NCBI GenBank assembly: GCA_030435675.1
Contig: CM059621.1
Location: 8,308,001-8,372,000, forward strand
DNA length: 64,000 nt
Reading direction: 5' to 3'
Source: Steinernema hermaphroditum
Taxonomy: Eukaryota > Nematoda > Chromadorea > Rhabditida > Steinernematidae
A program made the position numbers and the translations under genes. Under the pieces are notes generated by a model. The model saw nothing but the letters and a program-made list of their open reading frames with translations, was not told the origin of the DNA and did no database searches. Position 1 is the stretch's first letter. Each line of letters starts with the position of its first letter. Positions 46,238-57,300 of the stretch are shown here, piece after piece.

Positions 46238-47424
46238 AGGCGCCAGAGTTTGTTTAATGGCAATAAAAGTGAAGTGCGGTTGCAGGGACAACGTGTCCAA
46301 TTAGGCGTGCCCGGGCGATCGGCCGGCGTCGCCTGTTTTTCGGGGATTTCGGCCGGGCGATGGCCCGTCGGCCGCTGTAATGCCCCCGGCCGTCAGCTGC
46401 GGCGCCGTGGCTCGTGTGTGATCTTACATGAGAACGCGGGTCACTCCACTTTACGTTTTTCACATGTTGCGGGAGTGCGTATTTCCTTTCGGCGCGCCTC
46501 GAGTCCTCGAGAGGACCGCCTAGTCGTCGTCTCAGCTACCAAAACAATCCTCGAGTGCGCAAGGAATCGATTCGGCACGACGAGACCGCCTCGGATCCCT
46601 CCCAGGCCCAGAAACGGCATGCTTCGGAATCGCCTGGAAAACTGGTTCGGCGGATTCTGAAACGACAATTAAATTGAGTCGTCGTCGCGGATCGATGCGC
46701 GGTAACCAGTATATGTGCTTGTTTGTTGTTGCGCGAGTGCGTGAGTCGACCCCGGGGAGGTCCTTGTCGCCTAATATTTGCCCACCTGAAGACTTCCGGA
46801 GGGATTGGCGTTCATGACGGTGCCCTGGGCCAGGAGGGTTCTGGCAATTAGCTAATGGCCGGGTTCCCCGACGAAACGGCGGTCGCTAGGGAGGGGAGAG
46901 AGGGTCCGATTTTGAGAGGAGAGGAAAAAGAAATCGTGTTTTCAGAAGTATCTTGTCGGCAACCTATTCCCTGGAAGGACAGAGGACGATCGATCAGGGA
47001 AAGACATCTTGTTTAGGGCTGGTCACCCAAGGCTCGAAATCGACCCTCCTTATAGATTAGCGGGGCTCCTAGAAATCGTTCGAGAACGCTTAGTGGCGCT
47101 GTCATAATCCTCTCTGTCCCTAATGCTTCCATTTAGGTGTGCTCGAAGACAAGCTGTCCGATGTGTATATTCAATGAAACGACCACAAAACGGCCCGTCC
47201 ACAAATCGCTTTAAACAAACGCATTTCACTTTTTTGCTTTCATTCTTTGATCGATTAGGCGTGCGCCGCGGTATTTCCGGCGATGGTCCTACAGAACGCG
47301 GATTCCGCCAATCACATGTCCGCCATTATTCCCGGGGAAAGTCGCCGATGACAAACGGCGCGTCCCGGGGCGCGCCGTTTCATTCATTTAAATCGCACTT
47401 CGGCGCCGATTCCAGGTGACTCCG
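46238..47424. other. intergenic region upstream of the coiled-coil gene
   Basis: SAR1 3' flank (AATAAA 46262-46267), then a GC-rich patch (46300-46700) and an A+T-rich patch. It contains no recognisable gene. The acceptor-like CCGATTCCAG at 47405-47414 lies just before the next start. Confidence 0.45.
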
Positions 47425-50400
47425 ATGTCATCGCGAGGACACGATGACGAGGCCGAGCCGCAGCCCTCCTCCTCGGCCTCCTACTTCATCACTCCGGCCA
47501 TCGCGGGAACCCGTATCCCCACGATGCCCAAGAAGGGCATTCTGAAGAGGCCCTCCTCGCTCCTCACTCGACGCTCCGAGGGCCGCGAGCTCCCGGTCAC
47601 CAACGGCGCCTCTCGGCTCACCACCAGCAGCTCGCAGCCGAACATCGGAACCCTCTCTTCGCATCCGAAGCCCCAGAAACTCTCTGTTGGGTGGTCGGAG
47701 AAGAATGCCGGTAAGGGGGAGTTCTGTTGGGCCGGCACGGATACCTTCATATCTATTATTCACTAGGTCATTAGGAATGCATGATGATTCAATGACTGGA
47801 ATTCTCGTAAATCATACTGGGTCCTCTGGACATCTAGTTTGAATGCTGTTGCTTTGATTACCTGTTGCGTTTAGTGGCGATATTCGGCGACACGAGCGAC
47901 GAGTACACGACAGAGACGGAGAGCGACGGCAGGATATCGCTGATCCCGACGATGACGCGAGGTCTCCGACAGACGGCGATTCTGACGTCGGAGGACGAGT
48001 CGGAGGGTCCTCCGCCAGAGGAGTGTCACTTCTATGAGGCGAACGGATTCGATGCCATCGACGAGGTGGCGTCGGTGACCAGTTCTACGGGTAGCTCGCA
48101 GATCGCGGGCAAGTGGTGGTTCGGCAAGGATCTCAGATACGTGACTCACTGCGACAAGCGGGGGTGCAACCACAAGAACCACGAGCCCGGCGACTACCTC
48201 ACCCCCACGCAGAGGAAGAACCGCGAGCTCCAGCACATCAAGAAGGAGCTCAAGTAGGTGCAGACGAGTTTGGGTTACGGTATCTCCTGATTGCAGAGAG
48301 GCGCAGCAGCAGGTGACCGAGAAGGAGCGACATCTGGTGCAACTTAGGGAGCGGCTGAAAGAGATCGAGACGATGATGAACTCGAACCAAACGCTCAACG
48401 AGAACCACCGGCTGATGGCCAGGGAGAAGCAGCTGGTGGAGGACCACCAGAGGGAGAAGCAGACGCTCCTCGAGAAGCACGAGGTCCGCGTACGGCAGCT
48501 CATCCAGGAGACTGTTGAGGCGAGGTACGGTAGCCGGGAGGACATGGGTTTCATGATGGAGGTCCCAGGGCAGAGATGATGCGGAAGGGCCATGAGTTGG
48601 ACGAGATCCGAAGGCGCCAGTCGGAGATGGTGGACGAGGAGACGATGACGGAGGTCCTCCAGACGGCACCTTCGGCGGTGCAGGCCGAACCTGCGTCGGC
48701 GCCGATCACCGACAGATCGAACGCCATGGTGATGTCGGACCCGTCGCTGTCCATGATGAGTCCGATGTCGCCACAGTCCCCGCAACAGTACCTTAGCCAG
48801 GAGGCCCTCAACCAGCTCCAGGTGGGAGTTGCGGTGCAGGCCTAGTCACACAGACCCTTCAGGCCTACCACAACGAGGCGCTCATCTGGAGGACGAAGGC
48901 GGCGCAGCTGGAGATCGTCGTCAAGGACCAGCTCCTCCGGACTTCGCAGTCGGAGTCGAGTCTCGTCAATGACCTCGAGAACTCGAGGCGGGAGATCGAG
49001 CGCCTTCGGGAGTACGTCCGGCGTCTCGAGGCCTCGAATCCCTCGATGGTCGACTCGGGCATCGACACCGTCATCATCACCGGCTCGCCGCAGCACCAGG
49101 CGCCGTCGCCTGTGATGGGAGTGGAGTGCCTGAACCCGGCCTGCCTCGAGAGGAAACGGTCGCTGGCCGAGGAGAACAAACAGCTTGTGGACAGGGTGAG
49201 CGGAAGTGGGAGCGTCTCCTAAGCCGCTAACCCTTCAGATGAGCGAGGAAGGCCTCCGGATTCGGGAGCTCGAAGACGACGTGAACCACCTGCGGCACCT
49301 CATCGATAAGACGGAGGATCGGGCGACGAAGCTGGTGGAGAAGAATCGAGACCTGGTAAAGGAGTTCGACGCGAAGAGCGCCGAGACGAGCGCAGCGCAC
49401 ATGGCGGTGAAGAGGCTGCAGGCGGAGAAGGAGACCCTGGCGATGGCGGTGTCGCACCTCGAGGAGAAGATCGAGGTGTACAGGAACACGCTCATGGACA
49501 ACGACCTTATCGTGCAGGACGAGACGGAGAACTGGCGCCGCGGCTTCGCCATTCCCGGCTACTCGGTGATGAACTCGCGGCGGGTGCAGACGGAGCTCAC
49601 CAGCGAGGAGCTCGGGAGAAGCGAGAACGAGTTCGTGACCATGCACGCGAGGCTCAAGGAGCTGCAGAGCGAGTTCGCCTACCGCAACATGGACATGCAC
49701 TCGAAATTCGCCGAGGTGGAGCAGAACCTGCTTTTGAAGACGGGCCTCGTCGAGTCGCTCGGAAGACAGCTCGAGAGCGCCGCCTGCGACGCCCAGGTGG
49801 AGACCAAGAGGCGCCAGGGCGAGAGGGAGCAGCTCCAGAATAGGTGAGCCCGAGAAGTTACAGTATGACGAGAGGTGTTTAGAATCAACGAGATGGCGAA
49901 GGAGATCGAGCGGATCCCCCTTCTTGAGATGGAGATCGAGAAGCTGCAAGCCGTGAGCCCCCTCTGCTAGTCGCCATAAAGGGTTCGATTTCAGGAAAAG
50001 AGCGCCCTTGACCTTCGGATTCTGGAGGCACGGGCGGAGTACGATCGCGGCCTCGAGCACTCCCTGGACGGGTCACTGAAGAAGTACCGCGAGCTGAGCG
50101 GGTACTGGGCGGAGAAAATGGAGGTGGCGGACAAGGGCCGGGCGCGGATCGAGGCCGAACTGCAGATGCTGGAGAAGGAGCACGAGCAGCTGAAGCTGAG
50201 GATGAAGGTGGAGAAGGCGGACTTGGAGCAGCGGCTCACCTCCAGCATCGACCACGTCACGCAGCTCAATAGCCGCGTCAACTGTTCGACCAGGGATGCA
50301 CAGTGTGTGGCCTTCCCGAAGCAGACGAGCAAGTACGTCGCCTGCAAGCCCAACTTCCGACACAAGCAGACCTCCATCGAGCACGGAGAGCTCTTCGACG

Positions 50401-52680
50401 AGGGCGAGGAGCGTCTGAAGCTCTGTCAGGGAGAGCTCCTCACTACACGGCGCCAGGTGCAGGTCCTGCAGCAGAAACTGATCGAGATGATCGAGAAGCA
50501 GCCGGGCGACCCCCGACAGAGCGACAAGGCCCTCTCGCCGATTCCGTTCGAGTCGAAGCCGGCGCCCCTGAGCCCCGTCGACGTCGAGAAGGACGACGAG
50601 ATTGCCGAGCTGGAGGCGAAGAACCGCGAGCTGCAGGCGAAGCTGCGCGAGAACGAGAACGACAAGGCGAACATGCTGAAGCGGGAGAAGGAGCGCATCA
50701 AGCAGCTCGTCGCCGAGTTCGACAACGTCCGCAAGGAACTCGACCAGGAGATCCGCCGATACGAGAGCGAGAAGCGGCGGATGCTGGAGCGGATCCAGAA
50801 GCTCGAGAACAGCAAGGTGCAGAGCGACGAGCTGAAGCAAAAGATCCGACAGTGGAACGCCCTCGATCAGATGCTCCAGGGGGAGCCGGCGGGGCCGGAG
50901 CGCTCCTCGCGTTCCCAGTCGCCGTCGCCACCCGTCAAGCGCTCGGCGTCGGTGCCGGTGCTGACGGTGACGTCAACGGACTCCGAGGAGAACGAGCCAT
51001 CGACGGGCAACGGAGAGACGAGCCTGACGAGGACGTTCTCAACGACGGCGGACCCCGAGGTGCTGAGGGCGAAGAACGTCTATCTGCTGAAGAAGAACGC
51101 CGAGTTGACAGAGCAGATGGCACGCCTGAAGATCTCCGTGGAGGACTCGATCAAGAGGACGGTCTCCAAGGTCTCTCAGAAGAGCTCTTCCTGTCGGAGC
51201 GAGCTTTCTCCGGGCTTCAGCGACTTGGCCACCGACTTGAACCAGGTGCGCTCCGACCTGGAGCTGATTCTGACGCAGATGGAGGAGAAGCCCGAGGTGA
51301 CCGAAAAGTCACCACCCACGGTGCAGTGGCACCTCGAGAGGGACCCCTCGGAGACGGAGGCCGAGAAGAGGCGCGTCGAGAAGGCTCTCGAGCGGTCCCG
51401 CGCGGAACGCACAGCCCTAACCGCCGAACTGGACCGCGTCACCTCGGAGCTGCATGCCGCCTGGAGGGAGCTGGAGCTCTTCCGGAAGGAGCCGCGCGAG
51501 GAGGCGCACCTCCACCACGCCGACCCCCGGATGCTCCGGAGTCGGAGCGTCGTCGAGCTGGCGCCAATGAGCGTCAACGGCGACGAGCACCAGAAGTGGC
51601 GGGAGAAGACGGGCGTCATGTTCCGCGAACTCAACCGGCTCCGGAAGCAGTTCGCCGAGGCCGACGTCGAGCGGCGCGACCTCCGGGCAGAAGTGCGCAT
51701 CCTGCGCGGGGAGGTCGAGATGGCGAAGGCCCAGGCCGGCCTCTCTCGCACCGCCGGGAGGAGTTTCCTCGGCGTCTTCGAGAGAAACAGCGCCACGCCG
51801 ATGTCCTCGAGGCACCGGAGGGACTCCTCTGGCACCTACGCCACCGCCCGCATGTCGATGTTCTCCCTGCACGAACTGCCCTGCACCAGCGAGCCGGACC
51901 TCACGCGGTCACTGTGAGTTCCTCTCTCGGGAGGCGGTCAGATCCAGAGGTCTCTTTCAGAGATCCCAAGGGCGGGGAGCTGATGACGAGCTCTTGGCAC
52001 GAGAGGGCGGCCTATGCCGAGGAGAGGGCCGCCGAGGCGGACAGGAGACAGATGAACCTGGAGGCGGAGCTCAGCGTGGTCAAGGAGGCGTTCAGGAAGC
52101 AACTCTCGACGCTCAAGGAGAGGAACAAGGAGTTGGAAGGGAAGGTGAAGGCGCTGGAGGAGGAGAAGGAGACCGACGCCGCCAAGACCAAGGTGCGTTC
52201 TAGGGGTGTTCTAGGGAACTAAGAGCCTCTGACTCGTTTAGGTGGCATACAACGACGAGCTCGTGGAGGACCACCAAGTTGCGATTCTGAAGAAGGAGAA
52301 CGAGTTGTACGAGAAGAAGATCCGCGAGCTCGAGGACGAGCGCCAGGAGATGTACCTCGTCATGTTCAAGAAGGGTCAACAGGCCGCCCACCACGACCTC
52401 GCCGAGGTACCTACCGTACCCCATCGCGTCTGACCAAACGTTTCAGGGTAAAATCGTCGACCAGATGACAGAGGATCGGATCGTCCTTCGCTTCCTCCAC
52501 GACGCCTTCTACTACTACCTTCTCAACAAAGGGGACAGCAGAGAACACCTACAGGTAGTCCTTAGCCTCTGCGTGCACCCTAAGACGCTCCTTCAGGCCA
52601 TGATGACCATGCTCAACTTCACATCGTCCCAGAAGGACGAAGTCTACCGCCATCGGCGAGGGTCGTCGCACCACCACTGA
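47425..52680 (+). CDS. large coiled-coil protein, syntaphilin-like N-part and GRIP/GRAB-like C-terminus, 1553 residues
   Basis: Exons join(47425..47710,47875..48253,48297..48524,48569..48821,48863..49195,49239..49843,49883..49952,49995..51913,51961..52192,52242..52406,52447..52554,52597..52680), 1554 codons. A disordered basic N-terminus (MPKKGILKRPSSLLTRR) precedes a short Cys/His segment, THCDKRGCNHKNHEP, and GDYLTPTQRKNRELQHIKKE, which resembles the YLTP...coiled-coil start of syntaphilin/syntabulin, microtubule- and kinesin-linked adaptors. Then come over 1000 residues of heptad-rich coiled coil interrupted by disordered Ser/Pro patches. The C-terminus (MYLVMFKKGQQAAHHD, then EDRIVLRFLHDAFYYYLLNK) has the size and helical pattern of GRIP/GRAB-type Golgi-targeting domains. 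Together this suggests an organelle-transport or Golgi tether. The syntaphilin link is from memory of the motif and is moderate. The last three exons recur downstream at 54.7 kb. Confidence 0.85.
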
Positions 52681-53068
52681 CAGAAAAACTGTTTGTACAA
52701 AGAGGAGACGAAAGTTTTAAGCGCAAAACCGGTTGTAGTGAACGATGCCTTAATGACATAAAGAGATTTAGCTCTGCGCGTCTCTTTCAGGGTGGATTGT
52801 GGCGATGGAGCGTGGAGCGCCCACAGGGTCCCTCTCTGTTTTCGCAAAATGCAAATTTTGACTCTAAACAAATGAATATTTATGTTCTTCTCGAGAGACG
52901 CGTTGGTGCATTGTTTTCGACTTCGATGGCGCGTCGATAGTCACAGATCAGGGTGTACCGTTTACCCCTTTTGAACACGTGTTGCGAGGCTTTCTTGTAA
53001 GCCAATTAAATTTCTATTAGTGTGGTCACTCGCTCGCTCTCTCTCTCTGAGGCTGTCTGAGCCGACTG

Positions 53069-53587
53069 ACAAGGGACCTGTCTGATATGTCCGCCGAGTT
53101 AGGAGCTCAAATTTGGCATAGTGATAGGACTTCACAAGACTAATACAGAGCCAAAGGCTTTTTGCCTGTCGTTGACTTTAGCCTAGTTAAAAGCATGACT
53201 AAAAATTGCGAAAATTCACTCATTAAGGATAATACAAGCATTAATTAAGGATAATTTTGCTCTTTTTGGCGTTTTTCGGGGTTAGAAAAGAAAAGAAAAT
53301 AGAAATAAAAGAAAGAGAATCATAAAGATTCCGACCGGATTCGAACCCGAATTGAGAAAACAGTGGTCCTGCAACGTGGCCACTGCGCTATTCGAGCACT
53401 AGCAAGCAGCGACATTCAATCTTGTATTACCCTTAATGAGTGAATTTTCCCAATTTTTAATGCTTTTAACTAGGCTAAAGTCAACGACAGGCGAAAAGCC
53501 TTTGGCTCTGTATTAGTCTTGTGAAGTCCTATTACTATGCCAAATTTGAGCTCCTAACTCGGCGAACATATCAGACAGGTCCCTTGT
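53069..53587. mobile_element. non-autonomous transposon with 167-170-base inverted repeats
   Basis: Left arm 53069-53238 and right arm 53421-53587 are near-identical inverted copies, outermost ACAAGGGACCTGTCTGATAT. Between them is an A-rich centre and a tRNA-like sequence. There is no transposase. Long terminal inverted repeats of this sort suggest a foldback or MITE derived from a larger DNA transposon; no obvious target duplication was found. Confidence 0.75.
53333..53402 (-). other. tRNA-like sequence (probable pseudogene or polymerase III promoter relic)
   Basis: On the minus strand it has a perfect A box (TAGCGCAGTGG) and B box (GGTTCGAATCC) with spacing normal for a tRNA. The acceptor stem does not pair and the T stem is weak, so I doubt that it is a working tRNA. 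It sits inside the inverted-repeat element. Confidence 0.5.
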
Positions 53588-54594
53588 GAGTTGAGTGAAC
53601 GGTTGTTCTCGGCCGTCGTTGTTGGCGCAATGATCGCCCCGGCTCCCAGAAGGCCTGGAACACCAGGGAGCCGTAGTTCCACCGTCTCGCCAAAAAGCCC
53701 GTCACGACCGCCCGACTCTACCCGCGCCATCAGAGAAGCCGAAGAAGCGTTGCAACTCCGAAGTCCACGCCGCCAGCCGAACCGAAGATGACTCTCCGCT
53801 CCGTTGGCTCTGCTCCACCGCTGTTCCACTTCCGGAATCAGTTCTTCACGACTTCGATGCCGGTGCAAACTAATGGGAACGCTGCATTCTATTCGGATTC
53901 GTCTGCTCCACCGAAATCAGAAGAAAATCAGCGATCACGGTGTGACTATGTTCTTCTTTGTGCATATATGAGACATCCTGCACGGCGTAAGGCGTTGATT
54001 CGGGAAGATAAATCGTGTAAAAAAATCGTGTAAAAAATAGTGTGGTCATGTACTTTTTAGAAAATCTATGGCTCTTTCTGATGTTGCCCTCATCTCTAAC
54101 TTGGTGGCTACATCGCCGTTTTTTGGTCTTTTGAACAATTTGAACAAAACGAACGAGCGAAGCAAGCGCCATCTTCATTTTGGATCGTACCTAACAAGTA
54201 GGCTTGACTTTGGCTCCGGCTTAGACTCATGCCTATGGATTTTAAGTGAGCCCTGCAGCCCTGTCTACGAGACCACTCGACCGCTCTCTCAGACCCATTT
54301 ACTTTCGGAATGACTTTTTGGGACATCCTGAAAATGTGTAGGGCGTTGTATTGGGTTGAGAAACCGAAAATAGCCGATGATTTTTATGACTGCTTAACAG
54401 CATGATCATAAGTATTTCACCCACTTTATATGCCATGGCTAATTTGTAAAACTAATTTTGCGAAGCCATCAATTTATTTTCTATAAAAATTTTGAGAGTA
54501 CACCTTTGCAATTCTTAAACTGTGACGACTATGTTCCCGATGACGAGCTTTCTCCGATTTCATAGAAGCTACATGCTCCGTCTTCTAGATCGAC

Positions 54595-55131
54595 ATGGAA
54601 TCCAAAGATAGCCCGGATCTAAGGATAAAAGAGTTGGAATCGAAGGTCTTCCGTTTGGAAGAGGAGGCCAGGGAGAGAGAAGGGCAGCATCAGGTAGCTT
54701 CCTAGTATCCCAAGAGGAAAACACCGTTTTCAGAGGCAAAACGAACATTACGAACGACAGATAAGAGACCTGGAGAGCGACCGCGAGCAGATGTACCTGG
54801 TTATGTTCAAGAAGGGCCAGCAGGCAGCCCATCACGACATCATCGAGGTAGGAGGTCATCCACGTGGCGCCCTAAACGGTCGGCTCAGGACAAAATCATC
54901 GAGCAGCTGACGGAGGACCGGATCGCCCTTCGTTTCCTCCACGACGCCTTCTACTGCTACCTCATGAACAAGGGCGACAGCAGGGAACACCTCCAGGTTC
55001 GATCACTGGATCGCCGAGGACTGATCTATCTTTAGAGGATCATGAGCATGCTGCACTTCTCCGAACAGCAGATGCAGGACGTCGCCAAGAAGCTCTGCTC
55101 GAAGAAGGCCCGCTCTAAGCACATTTGTTGA
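54595..55131 (+). CDS. short paralogue of the coiled-coil protein's C-terminus, 138 residues (or alternative 3' exons)
   Basis: Exons join(54595..54693,54734..54847,54889..54996,55036..55131), 139 codons. It begins with a Glu-rich helix (LRIKELESKVFRLEEEARER), then repeats the upstream gene's last segment: REQMYLVMFKKGQQAAHHD, TEDRIALRFLHDAFYCYLMN, KGDSREHLQ and a helix IMSMLHFSEQQMQDVAKK. Roughly four in five residues of the shared core match the copy at 52.3-52.6 kb, and intron positions are the same. Exon 2 starts in phase 0, as does exon 10 of the large gene, so the large gene could splice into these exons instead; alternatively it is a free-standing gene from the ATG at 54595. The ending KARSKHIC differs from the His-rich end upstream. 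Confidence 0.75.
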
Positions 55132-55637
55132 GCACCATGGATAAATTGGTATATAAAAAACCATTAATGTTCGGTGAAAACGGCACCTAGTAGCTCCTCC
55201 TTCTTATCACCAGCGTTCCGTCGAAACCTTCGTGCTTGACCCTTCCCTTAATCCTTTCGTGCATATATGAGAACATCGTTTTCTTAAAAATTAAGAAAAA
55301 CAGGGTGGCCCTATCTTTATGCAACAGACTGTATTGGGAATAGCCGATGAGAAACCAATGTTATGCCGGCGAGAAATGATGACTCATCCTTTTTCAGCTC
55401 AGCCCTAGAGCCCAGAGTGCCTATGGACAGCTTATTTTTAGCACACTTACTACACTCCCTAAGATGTAAATGTGCAACATTCCAGCCAAACCGGCACATG
55501 TTGTGCCCTCCCTTAAGTTCGCGTCAAAAGACGCAAATATTTACTCATATGTGATAACAGAGATGGTTATCGTCGGGCCAAAATAGTCATCGAAGCGCCT
55601 TCTCTTTCTTCGCCTTCCTTCCCCACACCATAAACAG
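55132..55637. other. intergenic, upstream of the GT14 gene
   Basis: About 500 bases. A CATATATGAGAAC motif and neighbouring text resemble repeat DNA near 53960, a weak dispersed repeat. No gene recognised; it must hold the promoter of the glycosyltransferase. Confidence 0.4.
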
Positions 55638-57213
55638 ATGCAGTTTTCGATACGTTTTGCCCTTCTGGTGATCTTCGCTGGGGGAGTTCTTCTGTGGACA
55701 GTCTTCTTGCTGAACCGCGGCAGTGAACTTGTCGCCATTTCGCCCCTCAGAGGTTCGTGTTTTAATCGCTTTTGTAGTGCCTTAAAGATCCTACGATATT
55801 TCGCCAATACCGAGCGGTGCAGAATTCTGACACTCTGCCTTCAAAAGAAGGTCGCCCAGAAGGGTCTGAAAATGGAAGATTCTGCACAGTACTGTATCAT
55901 ATCCGCAGAAAATAGTTCGTTGTTTCCAGTCGAAAACGATGACTCAAATCGACATCCTAGTGATTCGGTTTTCAAAAGACACTTCTCGGTTGAAGGCATC
56001 CAGTGCTCTCCTTTCTTCGAAGCGTCGAGGAATTACCCCACGAGAATAAAGCTGAACGCGTCGGAGCCCCTGAGAACGGACTGCTTGTCCATCTTCGGCC
56101 GCCACCACTTCTCAGCGACGGCCCTATCCGAAGAAGAAGCCAGGTTCCCTGTGGCCTTTGCGAGAGTCGTCTACAAGGTGAGCCTAAACCCGGATCCTTG
56201 AGAAGAAGATCCGCTTGCAGGACTACTATCTTCTGGAACAGATGCTTGCCGTGCAGTACGCCCCACAAAACACGTTCTGCTTTGCCGTGGACCGGAAAAG
56301 TCCCAACGAGCTCAAAACGTCTCTGAGAAACTTGGCGCACTGTTTCGACAACGTCTTCATTCTAGCCGAAGAGTTCGACCTGGACAGCCTTGGACACAAC
56401 ATGAACAGAGCGCACTGGGAGTGCGTCAAAGCGGCGAGGAACGCCTCCTGGAAGTACGTCTTTCTGCTCCAGGTAGGCGACGTCAGGACCGACTGATTTG
56501 CGCTTAGAACCACGACATTCCACTGAAAACCAATCTCGAAACAGTGCGGGTTCTTAAGATTCTCAACGGGACGAACGACGTCGAATCGGAGCGCTTTCCA
56601 GAATACAGTCGCATAAGCGAGAACGTCACCTTCGAGAGCCTGGGGCTGTTCAAAAACGGTAGGGCTGAGAGGAGCCATATGGGGTGAGTATGTTCCAGGG
56701 AGTTTCAACTCGAAAGAGCGCCTGAGACTGGCGAAGGGAGGCGTACAGTCGGCATTCTCCAGAGAAGCCGTCGACTTCATCCTCCAGAAGCTGAACATCG
56801 AGAATCTGATCGACGAACTCAACAGAAGGGACCAGTTCGTCGACGAGATCTTCGCCGCCACCCTGAACACCGACCCCAGGATTGCGCTGCCGGGAGGGCG
56901 GTCAGAGACCTTCAATGGCCAAAAAATCGGCCAAATCACAAAGTGAGGTCTCTGCAGGTGCTCTCCTAACGGGTGGTTTAGGCACGCGCTCTGGTTCGAT
57001 GCGACTCGGTGCCGGTCGAAGATGATGCGCCACTCTGTGTGTGTCTTCGGGACAGAGGACCTGTCGGAAGTGGCCAAGGCACCTCAGCTCTTTCTAAACA
57101 AGATGCTACCCGAGTTCGACTTCTTGGCCATATCCTGCCTGGCGGAGCTCGTGCATAATCGCTCTGTGGACGGCGTCTCCTCTCTGGATCCCTCCCTCTT
57201 CAGTACCCTCTGA
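55638..57213 (+). CDS. GT14-family (core-2/I-branching type) glycosyltransferase, 472 residues
   Basis: Golgi type II membrane enzyme transferring GlcNAc or a related sugar from a nucleotide sugar; nematodes have an expanded family. Exons join(55638..56177,56221..56472,56508..56658,56699..56942,56982..57213), 473 codons. A signal anchor (IRFALLVIFAGGVLLWTVFL) starts it, then a stem and the catalytic domain: FPVAFARVVYKDYYLLEQML, NTFCFAVDRKSP, CVKAARNASWKYVFLLQNHD, PLKTNLE, then KGGVQSAFSREAVDF and HALWFDATRCRSKMMRHSVC with paired cysteines. These match the branching-enzyme order. The region 55755-55950 is weakly conserved, so an extra intron there is possible. It ends 87 bases from the convergent DDR gene. 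Confidence 0.85.
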
Positions 57214-57300
57214 GGATAGATTTATTAACTTCAAATGCATTTGCGCTCAACAACAACGGAAACGATGGCGTCTACTTACAGAAGGAGTATGTACATGAGG

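Larger units (their letters stand above)
52681..54594. other. intergenic region with an inverted-repeat element and repeat fragments
   Basis: It separates the coiled-coil gene from its duplicated 3' exons. It contains a 519-base terminal-inverted element (53069-53587) and, right after it, a GC-rich fragment (53590-53860) sharing a motif with 25.8 kb. 54180-54260 resembles repeat DNA near 6.8 kb. No gene recognised. Confidence 0.5.

Noticed and set aside
50303..52222. A 639-codon open frame in another frame over the large coiled-coil exon
   Set aside because: It is a shadow of the coiled-coil frame: Arg/Gly/Glu-rich with no hydrophobic core, while the true frame shows heptads and joins in phase with its flanking exons.
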